Below are positions 9,125-17,477 of a stretch of 39,062 nucleotides of DNA, piece by piece. The notes under the pieces are model-generated. The model worked only from the letters and a program-made list of their open reading frames with translations. It searched no databases and was not told where the DNA came from. The position numbers were made by a program, and so were the translations under genes. Positions within the stretch are counted from its first letter, which is position 1, and every line of letters starts with the position of its first letter. Source of the stretch: Ruminococcus sp. (lineage in GTDB: Bacteria; Bacillota; Clostridia; Oscillospirales; Ruminococcaceae); the NCBI RefSeq assembly GCF_017650195.1, contig NZ_JAGCFH010000227.1:1-39062 (forward strand), in the 5' to 3' direction.

Positions 9125-9748
9125 ATGAAAAAAACTATAATCACTATCGAAAGACAATACGGAAGCGGTGGTAGCAACATCGGAAAGCTTGCTGCGGAAA
9201 AGCTCGGCATCAGCTGCTACAACAGACAGATACTTGAAATGACCGCGGAAAGATGCGGTATTGCTCCCGAATATCTCGAAAATGCAGAGGAGAACGTGCC
9301 AACAAGCTTCCTCTATTCTCTGTTGTTGTCTGCAAATCCTGCAAGGACTATGGAAGAGAATCTTCCTCTTTCAGATAAGGTATTTCTTATGGAGAGCCGT
9401 ATCATAAACGAGATAGCCGAAAAGGAAAAGAGCTTCGTTATCGTGGGAAGGTGTGGAAGCTATATCCTTGAAGACAAGGGGTGCTTCAACGTGTATATCT
9501 ATGCTGACCCGGAGTTCCGTGTGAAGCGAGCTGTTACAGAGTATGGTGTAGGCGAGGGCAAGGCTGAGTCTGTAATGAAAAAGGCGGATAAACGCCGTGA
9601 AACTTTCTATAACGTCAATACTGGAAGAGTATGGCATGACAAGGATCAGTATTCTCTATGCCTTAACAGCGGAGTGCTTGGCGATGAGCTCTGTGCGGAT
9701 ATAATAGTAAAGGCTTATCAAGAATACAATGAACGTTTTAAGGACTGA
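9125..9748 (+). CDS. Cytidylate-kinase-like P-loop family protein
   Basis: 207 residues. The N-terminal ITIERQYGSGGSNIGKLAAEKLGISCYNRQIL is the signature of the cytidylate kinase-like family (Cytidylate_kin_2), with a P-loop variant GSGGSNIGK at 13-21. The later FVIVGRCGSYIL, VYIYADPEFRVKRA and KKADKRRETFYN match the LID and arginine regions. The family is widespread in clostridia besides the true Cmk, and its substrate is not settled. The ribosome site is weak (ATGGGGG, 12 bases upstream). Its stop is only 54 bases before the DUF421 start, with a hairpin in between. Confidence 0.87.
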   Translation: MKKTIITIERQYGSGGSNIGKLAAEKLGISCYNRQILEMTAERCGIAPEYLENAEENVPTSFLYSLLLSANPARTMEENLPLSDKVFLMESRIINEIAEKEKSFVIVGRCGSYILEDKGCFNVYIYADPEFRVKRAVTEYGVGEGKAESVMKKADKRRETFYNVNTGRVWHDKDQYSLCLNSGVLGDELCADIIVKAYQEYNERFKD

Positions 9749-9761
9749 TAAAGTATAAAGA

Positions 9762-9801
9762 AGCTCCTTTGCGGTAGAATAACCGTAAAGGAGCTGTTTT
9801 T
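9762..9801 (+). promoter_or_regulatory. Hairpin that is both terminator-like and covers the DUF421 ribosome site
   Basis: AGCTCCTTTGCGG pairs with CCGTAAAGGAGCT (one mismatch, eight-base loop) and is followed by GTTTTTC and then the ATG at 9803. The 3' arm contains AAAGGAG, the only ribosome site for the next gene. The same element can therefore end transcription after the kinase-like gene or hide the ribosome site in read-through RNA. Confidence 0.75.
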
Positions 9802-9802
9802 C

Positions 9803-10522
9803 ATGTGCGTTGTTCTTATCCGTTCGGTAATGCTTTATATATTGGTTATATTCGCCGTGAGACTAATGGGGAAGCGTCAGCTCGGGGAACTACAGCCCTC
9901 GGAGTTGGTAATAACCATACTTGTATCGAATATTGCCACCCTTCCCATTGAAGATGTGGATATTCCGATTATGGTGGGGGTTACGCCAATTCTGGTGCTG
10001 GTCTGCTTTGAGGTGATAATATCTTGGGCTGACATGCATTTTCCAAAACTGAGAAGACTTATATCTGGAAGCCCAAAGATAGTTGTGCGTGGTGGTTGCA
10101 TCGAAAGGGATATTCTTAAGGAACTGCGTTTTTCGGTGGATGATCTCCTTATGGCTCTGAGAAGCAAGGATATATTCGACCTTGACGAAGTACAGTACGC
10201 GATTGTGGAAACTACAGGCAGCATATCCGTAATGAAGAAGCGGTCCGCAGAATCACCTGTTCGGAGCGATATGGGTATCTACGCTGAAAACAGTGATCCG
10301 CCGGTGCTGATAATCTCGGATGGTAAATTCATAGTTGAAGCAATAAGGTCGGTGAAGTACAGTATGAGCGCTGTTGAGATACTTCTTGACGCAAACGGTA
10401 TTAGTCTGGCTGAAGTGTTCATAATGACCGTGGAAAGCTCGGGAAGGTGTTTTGTTGCGGATATAAATGGGAGTATGCCGAAAATCTTATATCTCAGAGG
10501 TACAGAGAATGACAAGAGTTAG
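9803..10522 (+). CDS. DUF421 (YetF-like) membrane protein
   Basis: 239 residues. Three N-terminal membrane helices lie at roughly 4-20, 33-50 and 56-75, with the family signature RLMGKRQLGELQPSELVITILVSN. A cytoplasmic alpha/beta domain follows (PKIVVRGGCIERDILKELRFSVDDLLMALR, then VQYAIVETTGSISVM). DUF421 proteins occur widely in spore-forming Firmicutes; molecular function is not established. The stop overlaps the next gene's start by 14 bases. The ATG is seven bases from a GGAG that lies inside a stable hairpin, so translation may be controlled by RNA folding. Confidence 0.9.
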   Translation: MCVVLIRSVMLYILVIFAVRLMGKRQLGELQPSELVITILVSNIATLPIEDVDIPIMVGVTPILVLVCFEVIISWADMHFPKLRRLISGSPKIVVRGGCIERDILKELRFSVDDLLMALRSKDIFDLDEVQYAIVETTGSISVMKKRSAESPVRSDMGIYAENSDPPVLIISDGKFIVEAIRSVKYSMSAVEILLDANGISLAEVFIMTVESSGRCFVADINGSMPKILYLRGTENDKS

Positions 10523-10886
10523 GATAAGCTTAGGAGTGCTTCTGCTTCTTGTGGTCACAAGTACTTTTACAAGTCTGTGGGTGAACCGCCGCTGTGGAGC
10601 GATGCTCGATGATATAAACAAGCTTGGAATTATAGCTGAAAACGGTTACAGCGAGGAGCTTGCTGGATTGGCTGAGAAACTGAATGAAGAGTGGGAGAGT
10701 TTCAGGAGCAGAGCTTCCGTACTGGTGAAATATGACAAGTTGGTGGAGATAGACTGTCTTTGTTCGCGGATAGTTCAGCTTTCTGACGAGGATAACGAGG
10801 AATTCACCGCAGAGCTGGCAGAGCTTAGGGATATGCTTGAAATGCTGAAAAGCGGTGAAACTCCGAAGCTTTCAAGCGTGTTATGA
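10509..10886 (+). CDS. DUF4363-type anchored protein, partner of DUF421
   Basis: 125 residues from the ATG at 10509, which sits behind CAGAGGT inside the end of the DUF421 gene. One N-terminal membrane helix (about 5-22) is followed by an extracytoplasmic, mostly helical Glu/Leu-rich domain (EELAGLAEKLNEEWESF, EFTAELAELRDMLEML). Length, topology and position fit DUF4363, which from memory is often encoded beside DUF421. The 14-base overlap implies translational coupling and probably a complex. Function unknown. Confidence 0.82.
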   Translation: MTRVRISLGVLLLLVVTSTFTSLWVNRRCGAMLDDINKLGIIAENGYSEELAGLAEKLNEEWESFRSRASVLVKYDKLVEIDCLCSRIVQLSDEDNEEFTAELAELRDMLEMLKSGETPKLSSVL

Positions 10887-10929
10887 GTTGAGAATTGACA
10901 GTAGAGAGTTGAAAGCTGTGGCGAGGTAT

Positions 10930-10967
10930 TAAAAAAGGGGCGAAATTACTCCGCCCCTTAGTTTATT
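10930..10967. terminator. Bidirectional terminator
   Basis: AAGGGGCG (10935-10942) pairs with CGCCCCTT (10952-10959), flanked by an A-run on the left and TAGTTT on the right. It separates the convergent DUF4363 gene and the minus-strand anchored protein. Confidence 0.8.
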
Positions 10968-11466
10968 AGTTTAATATGTTCATGCCGTATTGCTCCTGAT
11001 TGTTAAGATCTTGAGTTGTGTCAATAATGTGTTTATCGCTTTTCAAGCCGTTTTCATTAAGAGATCTGCTCCAGCCTGTGCATGATATGGTTTGTTTTTT
11101 TATATCAGCATTAAATGAAATGTCAAAATCTGTGCAATCCCAGCAATTGTACTGATAGATATAAAAACGTATCTCTGTTTCATCGTGTTTAAGTGTGCAG
11201 CAGTATCTGCCATATTTGCCTGCACGTATTTTTATATGGCTGCCGCTCACATTGATTTTTTCTTTTTTTCCGTTGTGAGTACAAGAGAACTCGCAGTCTG
11301 AAAGCTTTATGTTCCTGTCGTCGATGGTTATAGAAACATTTCCTTTTATCCTGCTGAAAGGATAGATATAATTGAAAAATACTGACGGAGCGATAAATCT
11401 TAAAGCAGTTAAAGAAATAATAATGATAACAGCAAAAAATGATAATAACTTTATTAATTTTATCAT
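10966..11466 (-). CDS. AT-rich membrane-anchored protein, function unknown
   Basis: 166 residues. One N-terminal hydrophobic segment (about 6-28) is followed by a polar extracytoplasmic domain with eight cysteines, including CEFSC, YCC, NCWDC and SCTGW, that could form disulphides. Base composition is visibly more AT-rich than prfB beside it, which may reflect transfer or relaxed selection. The ribosome site is poor (AAGG only two bases from the ATG), so the exact start is uncertain. It begins 44 bases after prfB on the same strand and may be co-transcribed. Family not recognised. Confidence 0.65.
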   Translation of the reverse strand: MIKLIKLLSFFAVIIIISLTALRFIAPSVFFNYIYPFSRIKGNVSITIDDRNIKLSDCEFSCTHNGKKEKINVSGSHIKIRAGKYGRYCCTLKHDETEIRFYIYQYNCWDCTDFDISFNADIKKQTISCTGWSRSLNENGLKSDKHIIDTTQDLNNQEQYGMNILN

Positions 11467-11510
11467 TACCTTAAATCAAACGAACACTCAATCAACTTTC
11501 CACTCTCAAC

Positions 11511-12629
11511 TTACTTTTCAAGTGTTCCGTGGGAGAGTGATTTCAGGTAAGCATTAATGAAGCCATCGATGTCGCCGTCCATAACAGCCTGTATATTGCC
11601 GTTTTCAAAGCCTGTGCGGTGATCCTTTACAAGGGTGTAGGGCATGAACACATAAGAACGTATCTGCGAGCCCCATGCTATCTGGTTTTGAACGCCCTTG
11701 ATATCCTCGATCTTTTCGAGGTGCTCACGCTCCTTAATCTCAATGAGCTTTGAACGGAGCATCTTCATGGCGTAATCCTTGTTTTGGTATTGGCTTCGTT
11801 GTGTCTGACAGGAAACTACGATACCGGTAGGCTTATGGATAAGACGTACAGCAGAGCTGGTCTTATTTACCTTCTGTCCGCCTGCGCCGCTTGAACGGTA
11901 AACCTCCATTTCGATATCCTCAGGACGTATATCTACCTCGATAGAATCGTCTATTTCAGGCATAACTTCAAGAGCTGCAAAGGATGTGTGTCTTCTTCCG
12001 GAAGCGTCAAAGGGGGAGATACGCACAAGTCTGTGAACTCCTGATTCGGACTTCATATAGCCGTATGCGTTGTCACCCTCAATTAGTATGGAAGCTGACT
12101 TCATACCTGCGTCGTCACCGTCGAGATAGTCAAGTAACTCAACCTTGAAGTCGTGACGCTCAGCCCAATGATTGTACATACGATAGAGCATCTCCGCCCA
12201 GTCCTGAGCCTCAGTACCGCCTGCGCCTGCGTGGAATGTGAGGATAGCGTTTGCGTTGTCGTACTCGCCTGTTAGGAGCGTAGAGAGCTTTTCGTCCTCA
12301 AGTTTGGTCTTGAACGCTTCGGACTCGCTCTTTATCTCTTCAATGTCGCTCTCATCGTCGGCTTCTATGGAAAGCTCGATAAGAGTGATTATATCCTCAA
12401 GATTATCGTTGAGCTTGTTGAACTTTTCAATCTTTCTTTCAAGGGATTTCTGCTCCTTCAGCACCTTCTGGGAGTTTTCAAGGTCGTCCCAGAAGCCGTC
12501 CTTGGCAGTCTCATCGCCAAGCTCCGCAACTCTTTTCTTTGCGGCTTCTATATTCAGAACGTCTGCAAGCTCCGCCATTTCCTTGCGGTAGCCGGTCATT
12601 TCGACTCTGAGTTCGTCAAGTATTATCAT
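11511..12629 (-). CDS. prfB: Peptide chain release factor 2
   Basis: 372 residues. It releases finished proteins at UGA and UAA codons. The SPF tripeptide that reads the stop codon is at 205-207 (RISPFDASGRRHTS), and the peptidyl-hydrolase GGQ motif is at 250-252 (SSGAGGQKVNKTSSA). The ATG at 12629 is nine bases after AAAGGA; a TTG six codons upstream is less likely. The gene is one continuous frame, so the +1 programmed frameshift with an in-frame UGA near codon 25, found in many bacterial prfB genes, is absent here. Confidence 0.96.
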   Translation of the reverse strand: MIILDELRVEMTGYRKEMAELADVLNIEAAKKRVAELGDETAKDGFWDDLENSQKVLKEQKSLERKIEKFNKLNDNLEDIITLIELSIEADDESDIEEIKSESEAFKTKLEDEKLSTLLTGEYDNANAILTFHAGAGGTEAQDWAEMLYRMYNHWAERHDFKVELLDYLDGDDAGMKSASILIEGDNAYGYMKSESGVHRLVRISPFDASGRRHTSFAALEVMPEIDDSIEVDIRPEDIEMEVYRSSGAGGQKVNKTSSAVRLIHKPTGIVVSCQTQRSQYQNKDYAMKMLRSKLIEIKEREHLEKIEDIKGVQNQIAWGSQIRSYVFMPYTLVKDHRTGFENGNIQAVMDGDIDGFINAYLKSLSHGTLEK

Positions 12630-12661
12630 AGCTTCAAATCCTTTCAAACATAATTACATAT

Positions 12662-12690
12662 ATTATACCATGTTTTAAGTCTAAGTGCAA
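12662..12690 (-). promoter_or_regulatory. Promoter of prfB
   Basis: Minus-strand -35 TTGCAC (12685-12690), 17-base spacer, -10 TATAAT (12662-12667). Confidence 0.75.
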
Positions 12691-12744
12691 GGGGAAAATC
12701 TGATTTTTTCGCAGACTTTGAAAAGCCCTTTGTTTTAAGAGAAT

Positions 12745-12823
12745 AGCGAGTTGAGAGCAGTGAATAGTGTAGGAGCAGATATTATCAGCCTCTACTATTT
12801 TCTACTCTCTACTTACTGATAAC
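12745..12823. repeat. Imperfect inverted intergenic repeat
   Basis: GTTGAGAGCAGTGAATAGTG on the left and its degenerate reverse complement CACTATT..CTACTCTCTAC type sequence on the right frame a short centre (roughly GAGCAGATATTATCAGC). The same GTTGAGAGTTGA-like wording recurs near 10885-10920 and 11488-11515, so this is one of a family of short decayed repeats in this genome. Confidence 0.55.
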
Positions 12824-12829
12824 TTTTTC

Positions 12830-12858
12830 TTGACAAACGCAGATTTATCGTGTATAAT
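12830..12858 (+). promoter_or_regulatory. Promoter of the T-box/valS transcript
   Basis: -35 TTGACA (12830-12835), 17-base spacer, -10 TATAAT (12853-12858). Confidence 0.85.
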
Positions 12859-12864
12859 AATAAA

Positions 12865-13131
12865 GTATTCAAAGGCGATGATGAAGAGGAGTACGCAGGG
12901 AACCAGATTTTCAGAGAGCTGCCGGGTGGTGAAAGACAGTATGAAGGATCTGCGGAAGTAGCTTCGGAGCTTCGCGTGCCAACGGCTCAGGCTCAGTAGT
13001 ATGCGGCGTGTTCCTCACGTTACAGGGGAAGAGGTTTTGCGACCTCGCAGAGTGCGGGATCATATTCCCGAATTCAGGTGGTAACACGGACTATAGTTCG
13101 CCCTGAACCTTAACGGTTCGGGGCGTTTTTT
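12865..13131 (+). promoter_or_regulatory. T-box leader, valine-specific, upstream of valS
   Basis: A classic tRNA-sensing leader. Stem I begins with GATGAAGAGGAGTA, contains the AGAGAG bulge motif and the GGTGGTGAAAG distal loop. The likely specifier is GTA (12958-12960, in GGAAGTAGC), a valine codon. The T-box proper AGGTGGTAACACGG lies at 13076-13089, and its TGGT would pair with an ACCA tRNA end. The terminator CGCCCTGAACC / GGTTCGGGGCG followed by TTTTTT is at 13099-13131. Uncharged tRNA-Val should favour antitermination and valS expression. Confidence 0.93.
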
Positions 13132-13134
13132 AAT

Positions 13135-13258
13135 TTGTAATGCTTAATTCGCAATTCGTAATTAATGCGTCTCCTGTTGGAGACGGATAAGAATTATTAT
13201 TTGATCTGTGAGCGGAGCGAACACAACAATTACGCATTACGAATTTCGCATTAAACAT
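13135..13258. repeat. Small inverted-repeat element between T-box and valS
   Basis: TTGTAATGCTTAATTCGCAATTCGTAATT on the left and a degenerate reverse complement (CAATTACGCATTACGAATTTCGCATTAA region) on the right bound a 124-base segment with an inner hairpin GTCTCCTGTTGGAGAC. It looks like a non-coding MITE-like or intergenic repeat inserted after the T-box terminator. It lengthens the leader before the valS ribosome site. No coding content. Confidence 0.6.
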
Positions 13259-13306
13259 CCTGTTTATTATCCCTGAATATTCAATCAGACTGAAAGGAAG
13301 ATCATA

Positions 13307-15928
13307 ATGGCAAAGGAACTTGCAAAGGCTTATAACCCCAAGGACTTTGAGGATCGTATTTATGCGGCATGGAACGACAAGGGTTGCTTCCGTGCAGAGG
13401 TTGATCCCAAGAAAACTCCCTACACTATAGTTATACCACCTCCGAACATAACAGGACAGCTCCATATGGGACATGCTCTCGACGAGACATTACAGGATAT
13501 CCTTATCCGCTGGAAGAGAATGAGCGGCTACAGTACATTGTGGCTCCCTGGTACTGACCATGCTGCTATCGCTACAGAGGCTAAAATAGTTGAGGCTATG
13601 CGCAAGGAAGGCGTTACAAAGGAGGATCTCGGACGTGAGGGCTTCATGAAGCGTGCATGGGAGTGGAAGAAACAGTACGGTGGACGTATCGTTGAACAGC
13701 TCAAGAAACTTGGCTCTTCCTGCGACTGGTCACGCGAGCGCTTTACTATGGACGAGGGCTGCTCAAAGGCTGTAAAGGAAGTATTCATAAAGTACTACGA
13801 AAAAGGTCTTATCTATAGAGGCGAGCGTATAATCAACTGGTGTCCCAAGTGCCGCACATCGCTTTCCGACGCTGAGGTAACATATGAGGATCAGGCAGGT
13901 CATTTCTGGCACCTGCGTTACAAGATAAAGGACAGCGACGGATATCTAGAGCTTGCCACCACACGTCCCGAGACTCTTCTCGGCGATACAGCTGTTGCCG
14001 TAAATCCAAAGGACGAGCGTTATACGGCTCTTGTTGGTAAGACAGTGATACTCCCTATCGTTCACCGTGAGATACCTATAGTTGCGGATGACTATGTTGA
14101 AATGGACTTCGGTACCGGCGTAGTTAAGATAACTCCTGCTCACGACCCCAACGATTTTGAGGTTGGTCTTCGTCATAACCTGCCCGTTATCAACGTAATG
14201 AACGACGACGCCACTATCAACGATGATTATCCCGCATATGCAGGCATGGATCGATACGAGGCAAGAAAGAAGATAGTTGAGGATCTCGAAAAGGAAGGCG
14301 CTCTCGTAAAGATAGAGGAGTACAGCCATAACGTAGGTACCTGCTATCGCTGCGGAACTACTGTAGAACCTAAGGTATCAACTCAGTGGTTCGTTAAGAT
14401 GCAGCCCCTTGCAGAGCCTGCTATAAAGGCTGTAAAGAACGGCGATACAAAGTTCGTTCCCGAGCGCTTCGACAAGATATACTTCCACTGGCTGGAAAAT
14501 ATCAAGGACTGGTGTATCTCACGTCAGATTTGGTGGGGACATCAGATACCTGCATTCTACTGTGACGAGTGCGGCGAAATGGTAGTTACAAAGGAGAGCA
14601 GTGCAGTTTGTCCCAAGTGCGGAAAGCCAATGAGACAGGACCCTGATACTCTCGATACATGGTTCAGCTCGGCACTCTGGCCCTTCTCGACTCTTGGCTG
14701 GCCTGAGAATACAGAGGACCTTAAATACTTCTACCCCACAAATACTCTTGTAACAGGATATGATATCATATTCTTCTGGGTAATAAGAATGATGTTCAGC
14801 GGTCTGGAGAACATGGGCAAGGTTCCTTTTGATACTGTCCTTATCCACGGTCTTGTACGTGACGCACAGGGACGCAAGATGTCCAAGTCCCTCGGAAACG
14901 GTATCGATCCTCTTGAAGTCATCAACGAGTACGGTGCTGACGCGCTCCGCTTCATGCTGGCTACAGGCAACTCTCCCGGAAACGATATGCGCTATATCGA
15001 CGATAAGGTAAAGGCTGCTCGTAACTTTGCAAACAAGCTTTGGAACGCTTCACGTTTCATTATGATGAATCTCCCTGAGGACTTTGAGTTCAGTGGCCTT
15101 CCAGCAGAGCTTGAATTAGAGGACAAATGGCTTGTGAACAAGTTTAATCAGCTTGCAAAGGAAGTAGGCGAGAACCTTGAAAGATACGAGCTCGGCGTTG
15201 CTTCGCAGAAGATATACGACTTTATCTGGGACGTATTCTGCGACTGGTATATCGAGCTTACAAAGCCACGTATACAGGCAGGCGGCGAGACAATGGCAAA
15301 GGCTCAGGCTGTACTTGTATGGGCTATGCAGGGGATGCTTAAGCTACTTCACCCATTCATGCCTTTCATCACTGAGGAGATTTGGCAGGTACTCACAAAC
15401 GAAAAGTCCATGATAATCCTCGAAACATACCCAACTTATGACGCTTCTATCGATTTCAATGCCGAGGAGAAGGCTTTTGAGAAGATAATCTCTGCTATCA
15501 AGGCTGTAAGAAATACACGTACAGAAATGAATGTACCTCCGTCGATAAAGGCTAAGCTCTTCATAGAGACCGCTGACAAGGAACTCTTCAATTCTTGTGC
15601 AGTATTCTTTGAGAAGCTCGCTTCTGCTTCATCTGTTGAGACAGGTGACAGGTTTGATATTGCTGATTCTGCAAACGCTGTTACAGACTCGGCACGTATA
15701 TTCATTCCTATGGACGAGCTTGTTGACAGGGAAAAGGAGATAGCACGTCTTGAAAAGGAAAAGGCGAAGGTCCAGAAGGATATAGACTTCCTCAGCGGAA
15801 AGCTGAATAATCAGGGCTTTATCTCAAAGGCTCCCGCACAGCTTATAGATGCTGAAAAGGCAAAGCTAGCAAAGGCAGAGGAGAAAATGGCAAAGATAGA
15901 GCAGTCTATTGCAGCATTCAGAAAGTGA
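13307..15928 (+). CDS. valS: Valyl-tRNA synthetase
   Basis: 873 residues, full length for a bacterial class I ValRS. Visible are the HIGH-type motif HMGH at 53-56 (NITGQLHMGHALDE), the editing domain (TTRPETLLGDTAVAV near 218-232), WCISRQIWWGHQIP near 402-414, zinc-like cysteine pairs (YCDECGE and CPKCGK, 419-439), KMSKS at 524-528, and a C-terminal coiled coil rich in Lys and Glu (about 800-873) typical of ValRS. The ATG follows GAAAGGAAG. Expression is controlled by the upstream T-box. Confidence 0.98.
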   Translation: MAKELAKAYNPKDFEDRIYAAWNDKGCFRAEVDPKKTPYTIVIPPPNITGQLHMGHALDETLQDILIRWKRMSGYSTLWLPGTDHAAIATEAKIVEAMRKEGVTKEDLGREGFMKRAWEWKKQYGGRIVEQLKKLGSSCDWSRERFTMDEGCSKAVKEVFIKYYEKGLIYRGERIINWCPKCRTSLSDAEVTYEDQAGHFWHLRYKIKDSDGYLELATTRPETLLGDTAVAVNPKDERYTALVGKTVILPIVHREIPIVADDYVEMDFGTGVVKITPAHDPNDFEVGLRHNLPVINVMNDDATINDDYPAYAGMDRYEARKKIVEDLEKEGALVKIEEYSHNVGTCYRCGTTVEPKVSTQWFVKMQPLAEPAIKAVKNGDTKFVPERFDKIYFHWLENIKDWCISRQIWWGHQIPAFYCDECGEMVVTKESSAVCPKCGKPMRQDPDTLDTWFSSALWPFSTLGWPENTEDLKYFYPTNTLVTGYDIIFFWVIRMMFSGLENMGKVPFDTVLIHGLVRDAQGRKMSKSLGNGIDPLEVINEYGADALRFMLATGNSPGNDMRYIDDKVKAARNFANKLWNASRFIMMNLPEDFEFSGLPAELELEDKWLVNKFNQLAKEVGENLERYELGVASQKIYDFIWDVFCDWYIELTKPRIQAGGETMAKAQAVLVWAMQGMLKLLHPFMPFITEEIWQVLTNEKSMIILETYPTYDASIDFNAEEKAFEKIISAIKAVRNTRTEMNVPPSIKAKLFIETADKELFNSCAVFFEKLASASSVETGDRFDIADSANAVTDSARIFIPMDELVDREKEIARLEKEKAKVQKDIDFLSGKLNNQGFISKAPAQLIDAEKAKLAKAEEKMAKIEQSIAAFRK

Positions 15929-15935
15929 TACAAAT

Positions 15936-15964
15936 AAAAAAGCTCCCATTGTGGAGCTTTTTTA
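15936..15964 (+). terminator. Terminator of valS
   Basis: AAAAAAGCTCC pairs with GGAGCTTTTTT across a short loop. The A-run makes it usable in the minus direction for the htrA gene as well. Confidence 0.9.
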
Positions 15965-15992
15965 TTTATAAGGAGTGTAAGAATGAAGATTA

Positions 15993-17477
15993 TCAGTTAT
16001 CTGTTTCGGATCTGTGCTTTTTGGAGGTCGTTTCCTCTTCGTCGCTGCTGTCGTCTTCGTCTTTCTCGGATTTACTGTTTTTCTTTGACTTTTCCGGTTC
16101 CTTCTCTTCAAGGGTTACCTCTACTGTCTTTTCTTCGCCATTTCTGACAAGTATTACCTCTACCTTGTCACCTGCGGATAAGGCATTAAGCTCAGCAATT
16201 AGGTCAGAGTCTGACTTTATAGTCTGACCGTTGAAGGAAACGATTATATCGTTTTCCTTTATGCCAGCCTTTTCAGCAGCACTGCCTTCATTGACTGTTG
16301 CTACAAATACACCTACAGGAAGATTGTACATTTTTGATGCAGTTTCTGTAACATTGCGGCAGGTGATACCTAGCTGAGCCTTTCCTGTAACATAGCCGAA
16401 TTTCATAAGATCGTCTATGATACTTGCTGTTGCATTTGAAGGAATAGCAAAGCCTATACCTTCTATAGAAGCCTCAGACGATCCGTAAGATGATGACATC
16501 TTTGAAGAATTTATACCGATTACCTGACCGTACTTATTGATAAGCGGACCGCCGGAGTTTCCGGAGTTTATAGCTGCATCAGTCTGGATAAGGTTCATTG
16601 CCTTGTTATTTATTGTGATGTGACGACCGAGACCTGAGATCATACCGCCAGTAACTGTGTCCATAAGATCAAAGCCGAGAGGATTTCCTATAGCGATAAC
16701 GGATTCGCCGAGCTTTAACTCGTCGCTGTTGCCAAATTCAGCAGCAGTAAGACCTGTTTCGTCTATCTTTAATACTGCAAGATCGCAGTCAATGTCATAT
16801 CCAATTATCTCAGCATCGTAGGATTTTTCATTATCAAGGAGGACAGAAACGCTTGAAGCCTCATATGCACCATATTCGTTGTCATAGATAACATGGGCAT
16901 TTGTTACAATATAGCCGTTTTCAGATATGATAACGCCTGTGCCTGTGCCCTTGTACTCCTGCTCAGAAGTACCGCTACTTCCGCTTCTGCCGTTGCCGTA
17001 GCCGAAATCAAAGCCTCCGAAGTCAAATCCATCAAAGCCAAAGTCAGAGAATGGATTAATTGACTGCTGTACTTCTAAAGTGAATGTGGACTCAACGCCT
17101 ACTACAGAGGGAAGCACCTTTTCTACGACCTCCTCTGTGGAGAGAGTACTGCCGCCTATCGCCTCAGGCTTGATTATGCTTACTGCCTGAGATGCAAGAG
17201 ATTCTCTTTTGCTCTCCTTTGTTGTTGTCTTGTTTTCCTCCTCGGTCTCTTCAGTTACAGAAGTGCTGCGGAGAGAGTTCTCACGTGAGAAAATACGATA
17301 GCCCTCGATGGAGCCTGCCGAAACTATACCCATTGCGACTACGAATGCAGATATCTTCAGGAATGAGTGCTTCTTTTCTTTCTTGGGCTCCTGCTGACTG
17401 TCAGTGCTGAAGCCATTGTATCCCTCAACATTTTTATTTTCATCGTTGTTATTGAAATTGTAATTATACTCACCCAT
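15993..17477 (-). CDS. HtrA/DegP-type membrane-anchored serine protease with PDZ domain
   Basis: 494 residues from the ATG nine bases after AAAGGAAA; a GTG three codons earlier overlaps that site. A cytoplasmic head (1-38) precedes one membrane anchor (about 39-60). The trypsin-like domain has the triad H195 (VTNAHV), D232 (DCDLAVLKI) and S308 (NSGNSGGP). One PDZ domain follows (about 370-465), then a highly charged tail rich in Lys, Glu, Asp and Ser. A Gly/Phe-rich insert (FGFDGFDFGGFDFGYG, near 147-160) sits in the LA-loop region. It degrades or senses misfolded envelope proteins outside the membrane. It is monocistronic. Confidence 0.93.
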   Translation of the reverse strand: MGEYNYNFNNNDENKNVEGYNGFSTDSQQEPKKEKKHSFLKISAFVVAMGIVSAGSIEGYRIFSRENSLRSTSVTEETEEENKTTTKESKRESLASQAVSIIKPEAIGGSTLSTEEVVEKVLPSVVGVESTFTLEVQQSINPFSDFGFDGFDFGGFDFGYGNGRSGSSGTSEQEYKGTGTGVIISENGYIVTNAHVIYDNEYGAYEASSVSVLLDNEKSYDAEIIGYDIDCDLAVLKIDETGLTAAEFGNSDELKLGESVIAIGNPLGFDLMDTVTGGMISGLGRHITINNKAMNLIQTDAAINSGNSGGPLINKYGQVIGINSSKMSSSYGSSEASIEGIGFAIPSNATASIIDDLMKFGYVTGKAQLGITCRNVTETASKMYNLPVGVFVATVNEGSAAEKAGIKENDIIVSFNGQTIKSDSDLIAELNALSAGDKVEVILVRNGEEKTVEVTLEEKEPEKSKKNSKSEKDEDDSSDEEETTSKKHRSETDN

